From Stutzerimonas stutzeri (GTDB taxonomy: Bacteria > Pseudomonadota > Gammaproteobacteria > Pseudomonadales > Pseudomonadaceae): a stretch of 64,000 bases of DNA. Location of the stretch: assembly GCA_002339675.1 (NCBI GenBank), contig DDKB01000023.1, forward strand, positions 1 through 64,000. Reading direction: 5' to 3'. Positions 34,208 to 45,498 of this stretch are shown piece by piece. Made by a program: the position numbers and the translations under genes. A model generated the notes under the pieces. The model worked only from the letters and a program-made list of their open reading frames with translations, made no database searches and was not told the DNA's origin. Position 1 is the first letter of the stretch, and every line of letters begins with the position of its first letter.

Positions 34208-34510
34208 GACGGGCCAGCGCCCGCTGAGTACGACCGGGTAATTCTTGCGCCGCGCGGTGGCGCCTTAGCTTGTGCGAGCTTCCGACGAGCGCGAAAACGC
34301 ACTGTTTGACCGATCCAGCCAAAGGGACGGTGGGCAGAAAGCCGGAGCAGCCGACCCTGCGCCGGGTCACTGATGCGGGTCACGGATGCGGGTTGGCGAC
34401 GCCTGCTGGCGGTCGCCCGGGATGGCGCACCGGCATGGTCGCTGATGGTCTGACGCGCAGAGCCCGGCATACGCCGGGCTCCGGGTCGCGCTGATCGCGA
34501 ACGGCGATCC
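34208..34510. other. Convergent intergenic region between GNAT paralogue 1 and the curlin gene
   Basis: About 300 bp without a gene. A perfect hairpin AGCCCGGC/GCCGGGCT with a 4-base loop lies at 34461-34480, 31 bases past the curlin stop on the minus strand. It may terminate the curlin transcript, although no T-run follows. Confidence 0.4.
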
Positions 34511-35428
34511 TTACTGCTGGGTAACGGTTGCCATGTTGCCGGAACCGGCCTGCACGATCGAGGCGATGTCGGCTGCGCCGGACTGCAGGGCAGTCGCCAG
34601 GTTGCCCATGCCGCTTTGAGCGATATAGGCCTCGTTGTCGGTGCCTGCCTGGGTGATATAGGCCTCGTTCAGGTGGCCATCCTGATCCACTTTGCCGTAG
34701 TTGCCGCTGCCCTTCTGCTCGAGTTCGGCATAGTTGTCTTCGCCCTTCTGCAGGATCTCGGCCACCGCCAGGTCGCCCTGGGTGACCAGCAGCTCGTTCC
34801 TGTTGCCGATCTGATCGGCAGACACGACGCCGGTGTCCTTCTGGCTGACCGTGGCGACGTTGTCGTTGCCGTCCTGGGAGACGTCGGACCAGTTGGAATT
34901 GCCGTATTGGCCCACGTTGGCCTCGTTGCCGTTACCGGTCTGGGTAATGAACGACCAGTTGCCATTGCCACCCTGCTTAAGTTCGGCATCGTTGCCGACG
35001 CCGCGCTGATTCACCCACGAGTAATGACCGCCGCCACCACCATGGACCACGTTGGCGACGTTCTCGTCACCGGTCTGAAAGACCAGGGAAGCGTTATTGC
35101 TCGCCACCTGGAGAATCGTTGCCTCGTTGGCGATACCTTCCTGGGCGACGGTGGAATCGGAGTTCACGCTGTTCTGCGTTACATCCGCGACGTTCGAATT
35201 GCCGGTCTGGTAGACCCCGGACCGGTTGTCCGAACCCGATTGCGTGGTTGTGCCAACGTTGTCATCGCCCGTTTGGTAGACCAGCGAGAGCTGATTGCTG
35301 CCCTCCTGGTTTACGGTCGCCTGTTGGTCGTTGCCGACCTGGTTCACGTTCGCCTCGCTTCCGGCTGCCATGGCATTGGCAGCGGCGGCAGAAATAATTA
35401 GGGCAAGCAGCGTCTTCTTATTGAACAT
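34511..35428 (-). CDS. Orphan curlin-repeat amyloid protein
   Basis: 305 residues. Signal peptide of about 22 residues (ends AANAMAA). The rest is roughly 25 consecutive 11-residue units of the curlin type, Q-x-G-x-x-N-x-x-x-x-hydrophobic (for example QTGNGNEANV, QYGNSNWSDV, QAGTDNEAYI), interrupted once by a His/Gly insert VVHGGGGGHYSW near 127-138. This is the CsgA/CsgB pattern, predicted to stack into a cross-beta fibre outside the cell. No csgD, E, F or G gene is in the window, so secretion would need a distant system. GGAG lies 9 nt before the ATG. Confidence 0.85.
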   Translation of the reverse strand: MFNKKTLLALIISAAAANAMAAGSEANVNQVGNDQQATVNQEGSNQLSLVYQTGDDNVGTTTQSGSDNRSGVYQTGNSNVADVTQNSVNSDSTVAQEGIANEATILQVASNNASLVFQTGDENVANVVHGGGGGHYSWVNQRGVGNDAELKQGGNGNWSFITQTGNGNEANVGQYGNSNWSDVSQDGNDNVATVSQKDTGVVSADQIGNRNELLVTQGDLAVAEILQKGEDNYAELEQKGSGNYGKVDQDGHLNEAYITQAGTDNEAYIAQSGMGNLATALQSGAADIASIVQAGSGNMATVTQQ

Positions 35429-35936
35429 GGTGTAGCTCCGTTAGATAAGCAGTGGTTTACATCCTGTTCCCACAACCAGCCCGCCGAGGGCCGGGGAATG
35501 GCGGATATTGATGCGACACGGCTTGGCAAGGGTGCCTAAGGCACCCTCTGCAGAAATGAGCCGAACGATTGAAAAACCCAGGGTACGGACCAGCGGTCGG
35601 ACGCGGCCGGATCAGCCACAAATCCGCTGGATGGATGCGTGGAACAGGTAAGCAAATGAATAGAGGCAAGGCCGCAGCGAGCGGTGCTCGGCAGGCCAAG
35701 AGCGGCCTTCCACTCCTCGACGCCTGCCCCGACCTACTGACCAACCGACACACAGGCCAAATCGCCGGCGAGGCGCCTGTTTCGCGGCCTGGCGATAGGC
35801 GACCGGAACCTGCACGGCAATTCGGTAAAAGGCAGGCTGGGGACCGTCAAGGAAAGGAGGTGAGCGCCGTTGCGGCTGCCCACCGTGCTGCGGTGCGGTG
35901 AACTGGCGGCGGCGCCCAATGGCACCGCCGCGAGGC
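35429..35936. other. Intergenic region upstream of curlin and downstream of katG
   Basis: 508 bp without a convincing gene. It holds the 19-bp palindrome at 35530-35548 and, at 35918-35935, a G+C-rich imperfect hairpin (GGCGGCG.. CCGCCGC) just past the katG stop. A strong ribosome-binding-site-like AAAGGAGGTGAG at 35851 is followed only by a 13-codon frame. Confidence 0.45.
35530..35548. promoter_or_regulatory. 19-bp palindrome upstream of the curlin gene
   Basis: AGGGTGCCTAAGGCACCCT is a perfect inverted repeat with a 3-base centre, about 100 bp before the curlin start on the minus strand. It could be an operator; no known regulator site is recognised. Confidence 0.45.
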
Positions 35937-38168
<2,232 letters not shown>

Positions 38169-38477
38169 AGTCTGCTCCTTAGGGTTGTCGTTGACGCGTT
38201 GATGCGCCGCTGAATAGAACTTAGCACCCCGCTCGAGGCTGTCCGCGCTCCCCGTCTAGCGGCCATTTGCAGCCAAAAGCCTGTTAAAAAGCCTTAAAGC
38301 AATGACATCAAGCAGCTTTCTGGCCATTCGGGGTGTACCAGAGCACTGAACAGCAAATTTGCCTATCGCCACGATAGGCTAGCCGCTCACCGCGTGTAAG
38401 CGGGAAGTCTTCTTCTGCGTCACTCACGTTTAGCGACCGGTACAATGCGGCGTTTGACCTCACCTGGAGCCCCGCCA
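38169..38477. other. Divergent upstream region of katG and GNAT paralogue 2
   Basis: 309 bp without a gene. It should contain both promoters. The CCGGTACAATG motif near 38435-38445 is shared with the region before GNAT paralogue 1 and offers a -10-like TACAAT. No clear OxyR site was identified by eye. Confidence 0.4.
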
Positions 38478-39173
38478 ATGTTCACCCTCGCCCACCTGGA
38501 TACCCCACCGCCGGAATCGATGGAGAGCCAGCTGTTGCAGATGGTGGTGGACTATCTCAGCGACGTCAGCCCTGTATCGCTTGCGCCCAGCAACCCGCTG
38601 TATCAGCTGTATCAGTACGTAGTGGGTTTCGAGGTGCATCGCTACCTAGACAGCATGGACGGCGCACAGAGCGGCAAGCCGGAGCTGATCGTGGCGCTGG
38701 ACGCGGAAGACTCGGCACGCCTGCTCGGTTTTGCCCTGTATCTGCCTTATGTGGACGATCCCGATGCCTGTGCGCTGCTCTATCTGGCGGTGCAGGCCAG
38801 CCATCGCCGGCAGGGCATCGGGCGCGCCATGGTCGAAGCGATGCTGGCGCGCTATCCGCATGGGGAAGTGGCGTGCGTGGCCAGCAAGGTGCCGTATTTT
38901 CAATCGCTGGGCTTTCAGCCATTGGCGGCTCGCGGCCCCCAGGTCGTCATGAACACCCGAAGCCAGGCGTCCAGCGGTCTGGTGGCAGTGCAGGACCTGG
39001 AGCCCATCTTCAAGTCACAGGAAGTGCGCCAGATCCATGGCTACCTGGTCAAACAACACGGCGCGCAAGCCATGAGCGACGCGGAGAAAAGCCGCGATCA
39101 ACTACTCGATGAGCTGGCTCAACAGGCACGTCATCTGACACAGACGTCCTCGACGGCCAATCGACTGCATTGA
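38478..39173 (+). CDS. GNAT family N-acetyltransferase, paralogue 2
   Basis: 231 residues, same length and aligned end to end with the protein at 33512 (MFTLAHLDTPPPESM.. versus MFTLTHLDTPPPESM..), with most differences conservative. Acetyl-CoA-binding motif: QASHRRQGIGRAMV. The same helical C-terminal extension is present. ATG 38478 is chosen by alignment with the paralogue; eleven extra upstream codons are open but unconserved. The two copies bracket curlin and katG, pointing to a local duplication with later insertion or rearrangement. Confidence 0.85.
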   Translation: MFTLAHLDTPPPESMESQLLQMVVDYLSDVSPVSLAPSNPLYQLYQYVVGFEVHRYLDSMDGAQSGKPELIVALDAEDSARLLGFALYLPYVDDPDACALLYLAVQASHRRQGIGRAMVEAMLARYPHGEVACVASKVPYFQSLGFQPLAARGPQVVMNTRSQASSGLVAVQDLEPIFKSQEVRQIHGYLVKQHGAQAMSDAEKSRDQLLDELAQQARHLTQTSSTANRLH

Positions 39174-39448
39174 TTGAACTGTGCGTACAGACCATGCCGT
39201 TCGGCCGTTTGCGTTCCATCCGATGCGCCTGACAGGTGCGTTTTAGAGGCGGGGATACAATTCGGCCGCGGTCGCTGTGTAACCCATCGCTGACCGGTTA
39301 ACCGCCTATCCGGTCCCTCTGGCAAAACGTGATCCACAGCACCAAATCGATCTGCAAGCCTTGTCCGTATAAGTTCCAAGGTTAAGGTGCGCGTGCTGGC
39401 AATTTAATAGCTAACCAGCTTCAGCCTTACACTCAGGAACGAGTACAT

Positions 39449-39892
39449 ATGTTCAAGCACTTCATGATGAGCGCCGCAGCGCTGAGCTTCGCCGTACTGA
39501 CCGGCTGCGCGTCGGTACCGATGGAATCTCCCGAGAAGGACCAGGCGTTCAAATCCTTCCCAGCACCGCCGAAAGATCAGGCCGGTCTGTATATATTCCG
39601 CGACTCGATGCTCGGAGCCGCGCTCAAGAAGTCGGTGAAGATAGACGGGGAAGTCATCGGCGAAACCGCAGCAAACACTTACTTCTACCGCCTCGTCTCG
39701 CCGGGCCCGCACACGCTTGCCACCGAATCGGAATTCAGTGACAACCTGCTGGAGCTGAACGCACAAGGCGGCAAAAATCACTATGTTCGTCAGTCAATCA
39801 AAATGGGCGTGTTCGTCGGCGGTGCCAAGCTGACCGAAGTAGCTGAAAGCGAAGGCCAGAAAGCCGTAGCGAACACCGAACTCGCTCGCTGA
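39449..39892 (+). CDS. DUF2846 family lipoprotein
   Basis: 147 residues. Signal peptide with lipobox LTGC (Cys20). The mature part contains GLYIFRDSMLGAALKKSVKIDGEVIGETAANTYFYRLVSPGPHTL, the DUF2846 pattern (a small beta-rich domain). Lipid-anchored, function unknown. AGGA lies 9 nt before the ATG. A strong terminator follows at 39958. Confidence 0.85.
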   Translation: MFKHFMMSAAALSFAVLTGCASVPMESPEKDQAFKSFPAPPKDQAGLYIFRDSMLGAALKKSVKIDGEVIGETAANTYFYRLVSPGPHTLATESEFSDNLLELNAQGGKNHYVRQSIKMGVFVGGAKLTEVAESEGQKAVANTELAR

Positions 39893-39957
39893 TAGACCCT
39901 ATGAACAATACGCTGCTGATCCGGTTTTCGACTTAAACAATCGATGAAAGCAGATGT

Positions 39958-39985
39958 AAAAGGCCCCGCAAATGCGGGGCCTTTT
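39958..39985 (+). terminator. Rho-independent terminator after the DUF2846 gene
   Basis: AAAGGCCCCGC and GCGGGGCCTTT form an 11-bp stem with a 4-base loop and a T-run. A matching A-run on the other side makes it able to work in both directions. Confidence 0.9.
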
Positions 39986-40095
39986 ATTGTGTATATACAG
40001 GCATTGCGCGTTCCCAAAACGAGATGGACAGTTCTACCGTTGCAAAGCCTGACTTGGATACTAAACGGTAAAACCTCGCGTCAACACCAAGCTCG

Positions 40096-40839
40096 TTAGG
40101 TCTTCACGCAAGCAAAGATTGCGTTCCCGGACGTCCCATTCCAAGGCAGGATCTTTTCGTAATCGTGCTCGAGGACGTTGACCTCGAAGTACGGCCGCAA
40201 CAGCTCGCTCAATTCGGCGAAACCCACAGCCACCATGGGATGTTCATCGTTCCATCGCTGGCTGTGCCCTGCCGTCTGTTTTTCAATCCGTAGCCTCAAC
40301 AGTTGCTGGTCACCCGTGCCCGGGTAGTACCAGGCAGAACTGAAGTTGAATAAGCCATCGGGGTGACTCGCGTCGTGCGATACGAACGAATCATTGTCGA
40401 TGGCATGTTTGTCGACGGCGTTGAAGCAGAACAGCCCTCCGGTCGCCAATGCGTCGTGCACGCTGGCAATGCAGGCCTTCAATCGGTCGACTTGGCCGCT
40501 GTAGTGGATGGAATACAAGAAACAGGTGATCAAATCGACCGGCTGGCCAACGGCGAAACCACACATGTCTTGCCGGGCGAAGCGAGCTTCCGGACAGCGA
40601 ACAGCTGCCCTGTCCAGCATCGGCTGGTTGATGTCGAGCCCGCCGCTTTCAAAGCCCGCGTCGATGAAATACCGCACATGAGGACCGGTGCCACAGGCGA
40701 GATCCAGGTGCCGGCTGCCGCCATTGCCGAACAGCTTGTGCAGACGCTGGACGCATTGGCTTTGCGCACGGTAGTCGATATCGGCGCACATGAGATCGTA
40801 GTAATCCGACAGGTCGGTATAGATGGCGGTGCCGGGCAT
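40096..40839 (-). CDS. Class I SAM-dependent methyltransferase
   Basis: 247 residues. Motif I is HLDLACGTGPHVRYF (about 44-58), motif II GGLDINQPML, motif III-like VDLITCFLYSIHYS. The fold is the UbiE/type-11 methyltransferase group; the N-terminal YTDLSDYYDLM is typical of such small-molecule or protein methyltransferases. Substrate unknown and no helpful neighbours. It has its own transcription unit, convergent with the DUF2846 gene. Confidence 0.85.
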   Translation of the reverse strand: MPGTAIYTDLSDYYDLMCADIDYRAQSQCVQRLHKLFGNGGSRHLDLACGTGPHVRYFIDAGFESGGLDINQPMLDRAAVRCPEARFARQDMCGFAVGQPVDLITCFLYSIHYSGQVDRLKACIASVHDALATGGLFCFNAVDKHAIDNDSFVSHDASHPDGLFNFSSAWYYPGTGDQQLLRLRIEKQTAGHSQRWNDEHPMVAVGFAELSELLRPYFEVNVLEHDYEKILPWNGTSGNAIFACVKT

Positions 40840-41220
40840 GATGACCTGATGAGGTAGGCGTGGAGCGTTGGCGGGCGCGCATCATATCGCCAGTTGAAAC
40901 CGGCGTCGCGCCGGGCATGACGCTGTCGATGACGGCAGCGAACACGAACGCCCCACGGCTGGCAGCCGCCCTCTCCCGGTAGCCGCTTCTAGCGCCTCGA
41001 AACACCGCTAGCTGCACTCAGCAGCTTGCGCCTACACGCGTGGATGGGCACGCAAGCGCTCGAACAATTCCCGCATGCAAGATGAAATGACCGGCGGGTA
41101 GATCGACGAGTTTTTTGAGGAACTCCCAAGTCCACCGCACGCCCAAATTTTTAAGCGAGCTGGATAGTTTCAAGCGACACGCAGTTCGTTTCCCCGAAAT
41201 TGCAAGCGGAGGAGACATAG
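40840..41220. other. Gene-free stretch upstream of the secreted protein
   Basis: 381 bp with no recognisable gene on either strand. It ends in an excellent ribosome-binding site (GGAGGAG) 7 nt before the ATG at 41221. The middle contains an A+T-richer segment near 41105-41170 that probably holds the promoter. Confidence 0.4.
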
Positions 41221-41991
41221 ATGAACTTCAAGCAATCGACTTCCCTATCGGCAGCAATATTGGCTGCATCCCTCGCCATGGGCTTGCCCACCGCGGCGGT
41301 CGCCCAGCAGGCGAGCCAGACGGCTCAAGCAGGCCAAAAGGCCGGCGCGGGCATGCAAACCATCTCCGTCGGTCATAACGTGGTAGATGCGGTGGATGAT
41401 GTCCGCGAGACCGCGGTTGACTTCGTTGGCGCGCTGCTCACGGCGGAAGAAGGGCTAGGCCTGGGCAACTGGGAGCAGCAGGAAAAGCGGCTGTCTAAAA
41501 TCGAAGAACAGCTACAGCAGATGGAAACCGTGCTGGATGAAAAAGCGGAAGCCACGGACCAGGAATGGCTGGACTGGATGGGTGGCCCAGATTACAGCGT
41601 GACGGTCACCAAGCAGGTCAAGAGCCTGGGCGCTCATCTTGAGGAAGTCGCCGGCATTCTCGCCGAGAACTGGCAAACCAAGGGCATTCAGGTGCTGACC
41701 GGCAATAACGTGCTGGAGCAGCTGCGCGATCTGCGCGAGACCACCAGTGATCTGCTCAACTCCATGGAGCGTGCAGGTAACAACTATGGCTGGACAACCG
41801 ATCCGAAGCAGTTCAAGCAGGCGCGGGATCGCCTGGAGAAGCTGTCGAAGGACATTGATCAACCTCTGATGATGTCCGATGCCGATTGGCGCAGCTATCT
41901 CGAATCCGACCGTTTCCACGTGGTCATCCACGACAACGTGTCGACCTTGGCTGACATTCTGCAGAACCTGACCACGCCCACCAAGGGCTAA
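41221..41991 (+). CDS. Secreted protein of unknown function
   Basis: 256 residues. A clear Sec signal peptide (about 1-29, ending AVAQQ). The mature part is almost entirely helical: an acidic amphipathic region near 80-115 (EKRLSKIEEQLQQMETVLDEKAEA) looks like a coiled coil, and the rest has repeated heptad-like patterns (LRDLRETTSDLLNSMERAG). No cysteines and no known domain. A strong ribosome-binding site suggests good expression. I do not recognise the family. Confidence 0.7.
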   Translation: MNFKQSTSLSAAILAASLAMGLPTAAVAQQASQTAQAGQKAGAGMQTISVGHNVVDAVDDVRETAVDFVGALLTAEEGLGLGNWEQQEKRLSKIEEQLQQMETVLDEKAEATDQEWLDWMGGPDYSVTVTKQVKSLGAHLEEVAGILAENWQTKGIQVLTGNNVLEQLRDLRETTSDLLNSMERAGNNYGWTTDPKQFKQARDRLEKLSKDIDQPLMMSDADWRSYLESDRFHVVIHDNVSTLADILQNLTTPTKG

Positions 41992-42026
41992 TCAGCCTCT
42001 CGCTCATCGGGGCTGCGGCGGTATCT

Positions 42027-42665
42027 TCAGGTACTGCTGCGGCCCTGGTTCGGCTCAAGCGTGCGTAGGCACAGCTGCTCCATGCATTCCGCCCAATCGG
42101 TCATTCGGTCCGCTTCGAGCTGCACCAGCATCGCGTAACGACGTCCGCCCCATACCGAAAGATGAAGCGCTTCCAGTGTGGCAGCCGAGGGGCGCTGCGG
42201 CAGGTCGGTGGCGACGTCGATGACTCGGTGCCAGGCACCCAACAAGTCCTCGTAAACCCGGCGCTGATGCTTGGGCTCGGCCACCAGCGTTTCCAGTTCG
42301 AGCATGTCCGGGTGAAACCAGGGCAGCTGTGGCTCGACGCCGGCCAGCGCACGTACCAGCCGCCGAATTCGCTCGGCCCAGGCAAGCGCCGTGGGCGCTA
42401 CCGCTTGCACGTCGATGGTCGCGAGCAGCTGCTCGACGCAATAGCGCACATAGCCCGAGTGCAACGCGTGCTTGCTGGGGAAGTAGTCGTACAGGGTTCC
42501 AATGGCCACGCCGGCTTCCAGAGCGACCGCGCGGGTCGTCAATCGAGACCAGCCATCGCGCTGCCATATCCGAACATAGCTGTCGAAAATCGCCTGAACG
42601 GTGACCTTGGCCCGCTCCTGGGTAGGCCGTTTGAGCGGCTTGGCGCTCAGCGATGGCGTCTTCAT
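42027..42665 (-). CDS. TetR family transcriptional regulator
   Basis: 212 residues. The N-terminal TetR helix-turn-helix (about 20-65) reads AIFDSYVRIWQRDGWSRLTTRAVALEAGVAIGTLYDYFPSKHAL; the rest is the helical ligand/dimer domain. It is divergent from the DUF2855 gene, with 40 bp between the starts, so it very probably represses that gene. Ligand unknown. Confidence 0.9.
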   Translation of the reverse strand: MKTPSLSAKPLKRPTQERAKVTVQAIFDSYVRIWQRDGWSRLTTRAVALEAGVAIGTLYDYFPSKHALHSGYVRYCVEQLLATIDVQAVAPTALAWAERIRRLVRALAGVEPQLPWFHPDMLELETLVAEPKHQRRVYEDLLGAWHRVIDVATDLPQRPSAATLEALHLSVWGGRRYAMLVQLEADRMTDWAECMEQLCLRTLEPNQGRSST

Positions 42666-42705
42666 GGAATCCGAACCCGGCAGTTAAACGAAAGGACTAC
42701 AGTCA

Positions 42706-43842
42706 ATGCCGCCCATTTACGAACCCAAGGTGCCATCGATGAGCGTCATTCGCCAGTTGCAAAACAACAAGAAAGACATGGAGCAGAGCCGCATCCAGAC
42801 CCAGCCGATGCCGGAACTGAAACCCGGCGAAGCCCTGCTGCGGATCAGCCGACTGGCGCTGACCACCAATAACGTCACGTATGCAGCCTTTGGCGAAACC
42901 CCTCACCTGCGTTACTGGGATTTCTTCCCGACTGGCGATGCCGAGTGGTTTCACATGCCGGCCTGGGGCTTCGCCGAGGTCGTGGAGAGCACTGTCGATG
43001 GCCTGGCAAAGGGCGAGCGCTTCTATGGCTTTTGGCCAATCGCCAGCCATCTGGTCATGCAGCCGGTGCGGGTCTCTGGTCGGGGCTTCTATGACGGCGC
43101 CGAACACCGGCTCGAACTGACCTCTGCTTACAATCAGTACCAGCGCATCAGCAGCGACGACGCGTATCGCGCAGAGAGCGAAAACTACCAGATGCTGTTG
43201 CGCCCGCTGTTCATCACGTCGTTCATGCTGGCCGACTTCCTCGACGACAACGCCTTCTTTGGTGCGCGCCAGATCGTGATGTCCAGCGCCTCGAGCAAGA
43301 CCGCGTATGGCACGGCGTTCTGCCTGCAGGACAACCCGGCCGTGCAAGTCATTGGCCTGACATCCTCGGGCAATACCCGCTTCGTGCAGCAGCTGGGTTG
43401 CTATCGCCAAGCCGTTGGCTACGACCAGCTCGCTTCGCTGGACCCGAGCGTGCCCACACTTTATGTCGACTTCTCCGGCAGCGCGGATCTACGCCGACAG
43501 ATCCATGTCCATTTCAAAGATGCCCTGGTGTACGACTGCTTCGCCGGGTCAGCCCAGAACCACGAATACAGAAAGACGGACGCAACGCTGGCCGGTCCGC
43601 AACCTCAGCCCTACTTCGCGCCCTACCAGATCAAGAAGCGCAACGCTGACTGGGGTGCAGCTGAGGTGACCCGCCGCTTCAACGAGGCCCAGCTGGCCTT
43701 CATCGCCCGGGTAAGCGATGCGCAGCAGCCCTGGATGCAGGTCAACGAACACGTCGGTATCGAAGCCGCACACACGCTCGCCGAAGCCCTGATAAAAGGC
43801 GATATCAACCCGTTGGAAGGCCACGCCGTGGTCCTCGACTGA
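42706..43842 (+). CDS. DUF2855 family protein (MDR-like)
   Basis: 378 residues. The protein has a medium-chain-dehydrogenase-like layout: an N-terminal GroES-like part (ALLRISRLALTTNNVTYAAFGE, AWGFAEVVES) and a later Rossmann-like part (ARQIVMSSASSKTAYGTAF, VQVIGLTSSGN). The DUF2855 family has no established reaction. The ATG at 42706 follows AAAGGA at about 10 nt; MSVIRQ eleven codons on is an alternative start. Divergent TetR regulator suggests induction by a small molecule. Confidence 0.85.
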   Translation: MPPIYEPKVPSMSVIRQLQNNKKDMEQSRIQTQPMPELKPGEALLRISRLALTTNNVTYAAFGETPHLRYWDFFPTGDAEWFHMPAWGFAEVVESTVDGLAKGERFYGFWPIASHLVMQPVRVSGRGFYDGAEHRLELTSAYNQYQRISSDDAYRAESENYQMLLRPLFITSFMLADFLDDNAFFGARQIVMSSASSKTAYGTAFCLQDNPAVQVIGLTSSGNTRFVQQLGCYRQAVGYDQLASLDPSVPTLYVDFSGSADLRRQIHVHFKDALVYDCFAGSAQNHEYRKTDATLAGPQPQPYFAPYQIKKRNADWGAAEVTRRFNEAQLAFIARVSDAQQPWMQVNEHVGIEAAHTLAEALIKGDINPLEGHAVVLD

Positions 43843-43955
43843 CCACACGCGGCTGGCGTGAGTGCCTCGGGATACGCCAGCCGCAGCAGCATGCTGCATC
43901 CGGTTGCCACGGCATGAGAGCTGCACAGCTGTCCGGTAGATACACCAGTGCGTGG

Positions 43956-44732
43956 TTACAGCCGGTTGTCGTGCAAGCCGGCGTAGAGGCGGGTCATCTC
44001 GTTGAGCTGACGGAACATCGACTCGGCATTCACCGCGACGATGGTCGGCACGAACGGCTTGGAGGTGAAGGCCTTGCTCGCGAACTTCCAACGCGCGTTG
44101 GTCTTGCGCAGGGCTTCAGCGATTTCCTGATTAGGTGCTTTGCTGGCTTGCAGCTCGGCCATGATGGCGCCGAACTCCTCCACCGAAGCAGAGAACTCTT
44201 TTTCCAGGGCCGGGTCCTGCACGCCCCAGGCACGGGCCATGTAGAACATCGCGGTGCGCTGCGTCAGCACGCGGTTCCAGCCACTGCGGTTGATTGAATG
44301 CGAGGCGACGTCGCCATTGTGTTGTTCGAACAGGTCGGTGACGTGCTGCGTCTGGCGAACCAGCGCTTCGGCCTTCGCCAGTACGAGCGGAGCCTGGGTC
44401 TTGTCCGGCGTACTGGCCGCCAGAGCGCGGTAATCGGCCCAGGTGCGCTCCACGTCGTTCAACGCGACGCGAATGGTGTCACTCGGCGCAGCCGCCTTGA
44501 GCTGGGCATGGTGCTCTTCGAACAGGGCCAGGCTTTCAGCACGTTGTCGGGTGGCTTCGTCCACTTTCACGCCGGCGCCGATCATGAGGTAATCCTTGGC
44601 GACGATCTGCCCTAGGCTGCGCTGCAGACCGGCCATGTTCATGATTTCCAAAGGTGCTATATCCGCCCAGCACGTTGTACTCAGCAGGCTACAACCCACT
44701 AGCAGCGCGCGCAGAGATGTCTTGATCAACAC
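43956..44732 (-). CDS. Periplasmic protein with a PilJ-N/NarX-type sensor domain and no effector domain
   Basis: 258 residues from a GTG at 44732 (AAAGGA 7 nt upstream). A signal peptide of about 22 residues ends in TTCWA. The mature protein starts with MNMAGLQRSLGQIVAKDYLMIGAGV, the pattern of the type IV pilus methyl-accepting PilJ N-terminal domain, and then is helical to the end (LNEMTRLYAGL). Such domains are normally the periplasmic sensor of chemoreceptors or NarX-type kinases; here there is no second membrane helix or output. It may bind a ligand for a partner elsewhere. Confidence 0.7.
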   Translation of the reverse strand: MLIKTSLRALLVGCSLLSTTCWADIAPLEIMNMAGLQRSLGQIVAKDYLMIGAGVKVDEATRQRAESLALFEEHHAQLKAAAPSDTIRVALNDVERTWADYRALAASTPDKTQAPLVLAKAEALVRQTQHVTDLFEQHNGDVASHSINRSGWNRVLTQRTAMFYMARAWGVQDPALEKEFSASVEEFGAIMAELQASKAPNQEIAEALRKTNARWKFASKAFTSKPFVPTIVAVNAESMFRQLNEMTRLYAGLHDNRL

Positions 44733-45025
44733 GGTCAATCCTTTCTGGTTTTGAAGATGCGCAGGTCGCTTCTGCGGCCAGCGTCTGAGGTCGGCCGCGA
44801 ACAATCGCGTTGTTGCGCCACCCAGCCCGCCATTGGATGGCGTCTACCTTTCTCTAACCTTGCAACGTTCGAACGCGGCGGCTTGGCGTGGTGGAAGTGT
44901 GAACTCACACACCCTACTGGGAGGGTTTGCGAGCGCACATGAATAAGGCGGAGCCGGCTTTCACCCTATCGCCCGGCAGACGCCAGCAAGGCAGCGTAAA
45001 GCTGTTCGCTATTCAGGTCTCAGCT

Positions 45026-45412
45026 TCACTCCCCCCGCCTGCGCGACGTACGTCTTGGCTGCAGCTGGTCCAGCGCGCCTGAGTTCTGCCTCGCCCAGTC
45101 GTAGATCATCTCGATGGGTTGGACCATCAGCTTGCCCAGTGGCGAGAGTGCATAGCTCACGGCAGGCGGTACGGTATCGAGCGTATGTCGTTCGATCAGC
45201 CCGCTGCCCTCCAGCTCACGCAGCGTCTGGATCAGCATTTTCTTGGATATACCCGGCAGGCTTCGATGCAATGCGCCGCTGCGCGCGGTGCCGTCGTGGC
45301 GGGCATGCAGGGTGTGCAAGATCATGCTGGTCCACTTGGTGGAGAAGAGTTCGAGCACGCGCCTTGGGGCGCAGTCTTCGCGCCATTGTTCTTCGTCAGA
45401 GCCGGGTCGCAT
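45026..45412 (-). CDS. HxlR family transcriptional regulator
   Basis: 128 residues. Typical HxlR-type winged helix: CAPRRVLELFSTKWTSMILHTL, LHRSLPGISKKMLIQTLRELEGSGLIERH and VSYALSPLGKLM. These MarR-like regulators often respond to electrophiles or aldehydes and control the neighbouring oxidoreductase. The gene is divergent from the SDR gene at 45499 (86 bp between starts), the usual arrangement. Confidence 0.9.
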   Translation of the reverse strand: MRPGSDEEQWREDCAPRRVLELFSTKWTSMILHTLHARHDGTARSGALHRSLPGISKKMLIQTLRELEGSGLIERHTLDTVPPAVSYALSPLGKLMVQPIEMIYDWARQNSGALDQLQPRRTSRRRGE

Positions 45413-45498
45413 GGGGGATGGTTACCATTTGGTGCCGACTTGGATCGGCATTTTCGAGTGGGTAAGGTGCAGGCCTGTTTCGTTTTTGGGGTCTGAAG

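Noticed and set aside
35851..35903. Strong ribosome-binding-site-like AAAGGAGGTGAG
   Set aside because: Only a 13-codon frame follows, and no conserved small protein is recognisable.
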